Source: Cyclobacteriaceae bacterium
Lineage (GTDB): Bacteria > Bacteroidota > Bacteroidia > Cytophagales > Cyclobacteriaceae
DNA length: 34,250 nt
Assembly: GCA_947458475.1 (NCBI GenBank)
Contig: CANGZP010000018.1
Location: 1 to 34,250 of the forward strand
Direction: 5' to 3'
The first letter of the stretch is position 1. Each line of letters begins with the position of its first letter. The notes below the pieces were generated by a model. The model searched no databases. It worked only from the letters and a program-made list of their open reading frames with translations, and was not told the DNA's origin. The position numbers and the translations under genes are program-made. Below are positions 32,321 through 34,250 of the stretch, piece after piece.

Positions 32321-33991
32321 TTACCTAAACTCATAATCCACCCCGCTCACCTGTGTCAGCAAGGTAGGAGGTACATCTAGGGCAATCGCCGATTGAGGAG
32401 GGGTAGGGGTCACTGGTGAGTTTTCCGCCAAATACCCTTTTACAGCCTGATGCAAGGTGAATGGTGTGTTTTCAGTTTCCTGCACTCCTCTGAATCTACA
32501 GAGCATGTCGTCCGGATCTCCATCACGTTCGCAGGCACAAATTTTATATACTTTGTTAAAATCGAGGGCTTGTCCATGCACTTTAGCGGTTTGAACCCGA
32601 TTTCCTTCTTGGCCAAATGCATTGAAGGTGATTTCCATTCCCTTAAACTTGATCACCCATCCGCCGAAACGCTTGGAGGCATCTGCTGCAAAGACATTGT
32701 TGAGCTCACGCTCCAGCCATTCTTTGATTTGTTTGCCATTCACCTTCCCCGTTCGGATGGTACTGTCCACAGGGAGCATGTCAAAAATAAAGCCATTGGT
32801 GATCGGGATATTCCCAGTATGGTCTGGAGTAGCCCGTGGAGGACAAAAGCGGAATCCATTGGAAAGGAAGATGTCGATGTCTTGAATCTGCCAACTTATC
32901 GCATCTAGAATTAGGGTATCAATTGTGTTTTCAATCACAAAATAGCGGTACAAGGGGAGGGTAGAGTAGCCGACCACTTGTTCAATATCTTTCAGGTAAG
33001 GTCCTTCGTACTTTTGAATCAACGCATTCATTTCCTTCGATGCCTTGTATTTGGCGGCATCCACTTCCAATAGTTCGTAGCGGTCCCCTACAACCTTTCC
33101 ATTTTCAATGGTTAATTCCAAATTGCCCACAAAAGACCCAAAGGCTCCCGGTTCTACTACTTTTGGGTACTTCGCTTGGATGGGTTTTCGTACCCGCTCG
33201 TGCGTGTCTCCGCCCAAAATGTAATTGACCCCCTCACAAGCGGGAAGGTTGGCCAGGTGAATTTGCTGAGAGAGTCCCAGGTGCGCAACGATAGCAATAA
33301 ACGCGCATTTTTCTTGGTTTCGTAAGACATCCACGTAATGTGCCAAGTTGTCTTCTGGCTTGGTGTAGATGATCCCCTTGCTGTAGTTGGGCGATTGGCG
33401 TACAGGTACCAAATGGTCTGTATACCCCAAAAAGCCTATTTTAACCCCATTGACAGTCCAGATGGAGTAGGGTGGAAAGATGAGTTCTCCTTTTTTGCCC
33501 TCACCCAAGTCGTGATACATGTTGGCACATACTTTGGGTGCAGTCAAGGATCCCAACAGGTGCTGCATGGACTTTTTGTAGTAGATCACTTCCCAGTTGC
33601 CGGGAAGGTAAAGGTCATAATCCAAGGCATTCAATAGTGGGACCATGGCCTCCCCGGTGGTTTTCACCGAAAGCTCGGAGCCCTGAAACATGTCTCCTGT
33701 ATCGATCAAATAGCTGTGCGCCATTTTTTTGCGCTGGGTATCCAAAAAAGTTTTCAAGTGCGCGTATCCGCCAGTCTTGCGATAGACCGCTTTCCCATTT
33801 TCCCAAAACAACTCGTCATGGGCATGGATCTGGCAATGCACATCAGTCGTTTGTAGGATATTTAGCGTAAAAGAGGTTTCGCTTCCTTTATTAATAGTGG
33901 GAACAGGGCTGGCGGTAGCGATACTCGCGAGTCCGGTGCTTGCACCAAGTGCTCCCAATTGAGCGATAAATTTTCTCCGAGACGATTTCAT
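32321..33991 (-). CDS. Tat-exported SoxB/5'-nucleotidase-like metallophosphatase with altered active-site motifs
   Basis: I start at the ATG at 33991 because it gives a twin-arginine signal (MKSSRRKFIAQLGALGASTG); a GTG at 34093 would add 34 unlikely residues. The 556-residue protein has a metallophosphoesterase domain (about 42-285) and a 5'-nucleotidase C-terminal domain (about 340-500). Metal motifs: Asp50/His52 (TTDVH), DTGD (97-100), GNWE (131-134), AHLG with His237, GGDTHE (260-265). In 5'-nucleotidases the third is GNHE and the last GGHxH, so Trp133 and Asp262 replace His. SoxB also lacks the GNHE His. The C-terminal wording (LSNGFRF, MLPVDSTIRTGKVNGKQIKEWLE, RFGGWVIKFKGMEITFN) also resembles SoxB, so I infer a SoxB-like hydrolase rather than a true nucleotidase. 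A terminator lies downstream. Confidence 0.85.
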   Translation of the reverse strand: MKSSRRKFIAQLGALGASTGLASIATASPVPTINKGSETSFTLNILQTTDVHCQIHAHDELFWENGKAVYRKTGGYAHLKTFLDTQRKKMAHSYLIDTGDMFQGSELSVKTTGEAMVPLLNALDYDLYLPGNWEVIYYKKSMQHLLGSLTAPKVCANMYHDLGEGKKGELIFPPYSIWTVNGVKIGFLGYTDHLVPVRQSPNYSKGIIYTKPEDNLAHYVDVLRNQEKCAFIAIVAHLGLSQQIHLANLPACEGVNYILGGDTHERVRKPIQAKYPKVVEPGAFGSFVGNLELTIENGKVVGDRYELLEVDAAKYKASKEMNALIQKYEGPYLKDIEQVVGYSTLPLYRYFVIENTIDTLILDAISWQIQDIDIFLSNGFRFCPPRATPDHTGNIPITNGFIFDMLPVDSTIRTGKVNGKQIKEWLERELNNVFAADASKRFGGWVIKFKGMEITFNAFGQEGNRVQTAKVHGQALDFNKVYKICACERDGDPDDMLCRFRGVQETENTPFTLHQAVKGYLAENSPVTPTPPQSAIALDVPPTLLTQVSGVDYEFR

Positions 33992-34250
33992 GGTTACGAT
34001 GGGCTGGATAATGGATGAAAAAAATGGCAATACCTTACCAAGTTGGGATAAAAGTAGGCCCGGCATTGGACTTAAGTTGGTGACAGGAGTCACATCGAGA
34101 CAGTTTGATTGGAGAAAAAAGCGCTCGTGTGGAGGATTGTGGAGAGAAGCTTCTACCTACGACAGCCAATCCAATTAGTTCACAGTTCGCTCTCCATGGA
34201 TTCGTGCACTTTTATTCTTTTTTAGGCATGGGTCTTTAAAACCGATACTC
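33992..34250. other. Upstream region at the right edge, no gene identified
   Basis: These 259 nt precede the metallophosphatase start and carry its promoter, but I find no clear -33/-7 pair. At the very edge, the minus strand reads Glu-Tyr-Arg-Phe-stop (34236-34250). A terminal Phe is typical of outer-membrane beta-barrels, so a gene may end here, but four codons are not enough to claim it. No hairpin terminator is seen. Confidence 0.3.

Noticed and set aside
34094..34250. A promoter or a tRNA at the right edge
   Set aside because: No TTG/TAnnTTTG pair and no cloverleaf-like set of inverted repeats could be found.

Overview
This looks like an ordinary chromosomal stretch of a Bacteroidota bacterium, most likely order Cytophagales (Cyclobacteriaceae, Algoriphagus-like). 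The evidence is a C-terminal type IX secretion sorting domain, the Bacteroidota gene chain bamD - rpoZ - coaBC - DUF4835/PorD - recN, a Bacteroidota-style promoter (TTG-N19-TAnnTTTG) before bamD, few Shine-Dalgarno sites, and many lipoproteins and secreted enzymes. I see no rRNA, tRNA, CRISPR array, insertion sequence or phage gene. Coding density is high and no gene-free gap exceeds 300 nt. The genus is inferred from gene content, not from a marker-gene comparison.

Layout. (1) 1-3951, minus strand: a membrane-anchored protein of unknown function cut by the left edge, malate dehydrogenase (mdh) with a strong terminator, and a tilS - cyclic-nucleotide-binding protein pair. (2) 4000-12515, plus strand: an envelope and housekeeping block with an OstA/LptA-like protein, a small T9SS-sorted protein, bamD, RNA polymerase omega, coaBC, PorD-like DUF4835, recN and fabI, closed by a clear terminator. 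(3) 12782-15274, plus strand: a secreted amidohydrolase and an alpha/beta hydrolase, each with its own terminator. (4) 15395-20776: a small glycan-utilisation module. A GH16 lipoprotein and a lipoprotein with a tandemly duplicated ~155-residue domain are transcribed leftward. A 967-residue membrane-spanning sensor with a LuxR-type DNA-binding tail is transcribed divergently and is their likely regulator. (5) 20862-23555, plus strand: MarR regulator, YceI-like protein, ring-cleaving dioxygenase (MhqO type) and serine esterase (MhqD type), resembling the quinone/electrophile detoxification sets known from Firmicutes. (6) 23621-27888, minus strand: the sbcD-sbcC nuclease pair. (7) 28084-33991: an RlpA-like lipoprotein-family protein on the plus strand, then on the minus strand a Tat-exported Gfo/Idh/MocA oxidoreductase, a penicillin/AHL-acylase-like lipoprotein and a Tat-exported SoxB/5'-nucleotidase-like metallophosphatase with an altered active site.

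No spectacular new system is evident. The best candidates for follow-up are the GH16 / duplicated-domain / sensor-HTH module, which lacks a SusC/SusD pair, the SoxB-like enzyme with Trp and Asp where the 5'-nucleotidase family has His, the PvdQ-like acylase, and the MarR-YceI-dioxygenase-esterase cluster.
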